Source: CAUYXJ01 sp963577065 (GTDB lineage: Bacteria > Chloroflexota > Dehalococcoidia > Tepidiformales > Tepidiformaceae). Taken from it: DNA of 13,995 nt. The first letter of the stretch is position 1, and every line of letters begins with the position of its first letter. Location of the stretch: the NCBI GenBank assembly GCA_963577065.1, contig CAUYXJ010000075.1, forward strand, positions 1 through 13,995, in the 5' to 3' direction. Shown here piece by piece: positions 12,784 to 13,995 of the stretch. Below the pieces are notes generated by a model, which was not told the DNA's origin, searched no databases, and saw only the letters and a list, made by a program, of their open reading frames with translations. A program made the position numbers and the translations under genes.

Positions 12784-12789
12784 TCGCCT
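12772..12789. terminator. Palindromic hairpin over both stop codons of a convergent pair
   Basis: AGGCGATC (12772-12779) is the exact reverse complement of GATCGCCT (12782-12789), with CT between; the realistic structure is a 7-bp stem with a four-base loop. The plus-strand TGA (12781-12783) is inside it, and the minus-strand TAG (12788-12790) overlaps its right edge. The coding regions are 4 bases apart. No T-run is present. Confidence 0.4.
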
Positions 12790-13558
12790 AACCTACGAAG
12801 GCGGTGACGAGCGCGATAGTCGCGCTGGTGAGCAGCAGGGCGATGACCGCCCGCCGGAACCAGCGCTCGCTCGTGCGGCCCACGAGGAGGTAGCTGGCGA
12901 CGCTGCCGGCGGCGATTCCCGGTAGACCCGCGAGCACCCCCCAACCGACGTCGCCATCGACGCGCCCCGCCGCGGCGAAGATGGCCACCGCGATGACCCC
13001 GCTCGCGGCGAAGTAGGCGGAGATCGTCGCGCGGAATTCGTCGGCCGGCCAGCGCAGGCCCTGGAGATAGATGATGACGGGAGGCCCGGCGGTGCTCGTG
13101 CTCGTGCGCAGCACGCCGCTGGCGATCCCGACGGTCGCCGCGAGCGCGGTGCCGCCGCTGAGGGTGAGGCCGCGGGCGAGGATCAGGGTGGACGCGATGA
13201 CGGCGATCGCGATGAGTGCCTGCAGGAGCGCTTCGTCGGCGACGAGCAGCACTGCAAGCCCCAAGGGCATGCCGGCGAGCGAGGCGATCAGGAGGACCCA
13301 GGCCGTCCGCCAGACGATCTCTCTGCGCAGGCGGAAGGCGACCATCGCGGCCACGATCCCTCCGAGCGCGGTCACGATGACCACGGTGTCGCTCGCATCC
13401 AGGATGAGGAGGAGCACCGGTGCCAGGAGGAGCGCAAAGCCGAAGCCGGTCACGTGTTGGGGCGTCGAAGCCAGTGCCGCGAAGACCGCGACGAGGCCGA
13501 GATCGAGGGCGCTCACGCCCGCCGCCTGGGACGGTTGACGGCGCCTCGGCGCGGCCAC
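12788..13558 (-). CDS. TSUP (sulfite exporter TauE/SafE) family membrane protein
   Basis: Predicted integral inner-membrane transporter of the TSUP family, whose members move sulfite, sulfoacetate, thiosulfate or other organic anions. The 256 residues contain about seven or eight hydrophobic segments in two inverted-repeat halves. The signature near the first helix, HVTGFGFALLLAPVLLL (about 35-51), and its counterpart with GIASGVLRTSTSTAGPPVIIY in the second half are the family's paired substrate-path motifs. Substrate cannot be read from sequence. The start is uncertain. GTG at 13558 adds an Arg-rich leader that could be cytoplasmic, while GTG at 13516 would give 242 residues beginning just before the first helix. 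With 13558 only 11 bases separate it from the divergent hydrolase gene, which favours the shorter form. Confidence 0.85.
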   Translation of the reverse strand: MAAPRRRQPSQAAGVSALDLGLVAVFAALASTPQHVTGFGFALLLAPVLLLILDASDTVVIVTALGGIVAAMVAFRLRREIVWRTAWVLLIASLAGMPLGLAVLLVADEALLQALIAIAVIASTLILARGLTLSGGTALAATVGIASGVLRTSTSTAGPPVIIYLQGLRWPADEFRATISAYFAASGVIAVAIFAAAGRVDGDVGWGVLAGLPGIAAGSVASYLLVGRTSERWFRRAVIALLLTSATIALVTAFVG

Positions 13559-13569
13559 ATCGTAAGCGC

Positions 13570-13995
13570 ATGGACGTAACCAACGAGCTCATGGTGCGTG
13601 GCATCGTTGTCGGCGTGTTCGCCGAGAACTGCTGGGTGGTCGGGAACCGCCGTACCGGCGAGGCGATCTGCATCGATCCCGGGGACCAGCCGGACGAAGT
13701 GCTGGCCCTCGCCAAAGACATGGGCGTGGCGATCAAAGCGATCGCGAATTCGCATGCGCACGTGGACCACATTCTCGGTGTTCGTGGCGTCCAAGCGGCG
13801 ACGGGCGCGACCTTCCTCCTGCACGAAGCCGATCTCGATCTCCTCCAGAACGGGTGGCGCGGCGCGGCCGCCCAGTTCGGCATCGATGAGGGCCAGGGGC
13901 CACCGGACCCCAGCGGCTTCGTCACCGCGGATGACGACGTCGAGGTCGAGGGATTGAAGCTGAGGACGATCACCACCCCAGGCCACACGCCGGGC
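13570..13995 (+). CDS. Metallo-beta-lactamase-fold hydrolase (glyoxalase II-like), cut by window end
   Basis: N-terminal 142 codons of a metal-dependent hydrolase; the frame is open to the last base, so the gene continues beyond the window. VVGVFAENCWVVG (13-25) and ICIDPGD (34-40) are the opening strands of the fold. SHAHVDH (60-66) is the zinc-binding HxHxDH motif, followed by ILGV. TITTPGHTPG (133-142) carries the next metal-ligand histidine. The layout resembles glyoxalase II and related small thioesterases. Persulfide dioxygenases (ETHE1 type) are a possible relative, but this part does not decide. No ribosome site precedes the ATG at 13570. A second ATG at 13591 (residue 8, MVRGIVVGVF) gives the more usual N-terminus and may be the true start. 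The gene is divergent from the TSUP gene. Confidence 0.85.
   Translation, partial: MDVTNELMVRGIVVGVFAENCWVVGNRRTGEAICIDPGDQPDEVLALAKDMGVAIKAIANSHAHVDHILGVRGVQAATGATFLLHEADLDLLQNGWRGAAAQFGIDEGQGPPDPSGFVTADDDVEVEGLKLRTITTPGHTPG

Noticed and set aside
1..13995. Mobile element, prophage or CRISPR array
   Set aside because: I found no transposase or integrase motif, no terminal repeats flanking the accessory genes and no spaced direct repeats; transfer of the accessory genes is argued only from codon use.

Overview
This is a GC-rich chromosomal segment of a bacterium. Protein-coding genes lie on both strands; I see no rRNA, tRNA, CRISPR array, transposase or phage gene. The organism is most likely a member of Chloroflexota, with a high-GC actinobacterium as the alternative. 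I infer this from very high G+C at third codon positions, a lipoprotein with the Thr/Pro-rich linker common in that phylum, and several genes that look leaderless (a TAnnnT box 6-7 bases before the start codon). No marker gene settles the taxonomy.

Layout. (a) 4-2443, plus strand: a sugar-nucleotide pair, an NDP-sugar pyrophosphorylase with a hexapeptide tail followed 7 bases later by a phosphoglucomutase/phosphomannomutase. Together they would turn a hexose-6-phosphate into an activated sugar. (b) 2463-3074, minus strand: an orphan NYN (PIN-like) predicted ribonuclease, convergent with the mutase. (c) 3323-5823, plus strand: a promoter, a hairpin-rich leader of about 170 bases and ilvB-ilvN (acetolactate synthase large and small subunits, overlapping ATGA). 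ilvC does not follow. (d) 5977-11394, minus strand: both subunits of a biotin-dependent acyl-CoA carboxylase that most resembles methylcrotonyl-CoA carboxylase (leucine breakdown). The beta-subunit gene is upstream and the alpha-subunit gene downstream. Between them lie a decayed TfoX-like gene and a lipoprotein with a predicted beta-propeller. (e) 11447-12783, plus strand: a two-gene unit of a stand-alone Schlafen/AlbA_2-domain protein and a Trp-rich protein of unknown function. (f) 12788-13558, minus strand: a TSUP (TauE/SafE) membrane protein. (g) 13570 to the window end, plus strand: the N-terminal part of a metallo-beta-lactamase-fold hydrolase.

How the genes relate. Synthesis (ilvBN) and probable breakdown (MCC) of branched-chain compounds sit tail to tail. 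The NYN gene and the AlbA_2 pair have visibly more A/T at third codon positions than the metabolic genes, so they look like accessory insertions. The best candidate for something undescribed is the AlbA_2 plus Trp-rich protein pair. The best-documented oddities are the TfoX remnant, which has two clear lesions and no recognisable start and whose stop codon lies in a perfect 13-bp inverted repeat, and the recurring leaderless-promoter pattern.
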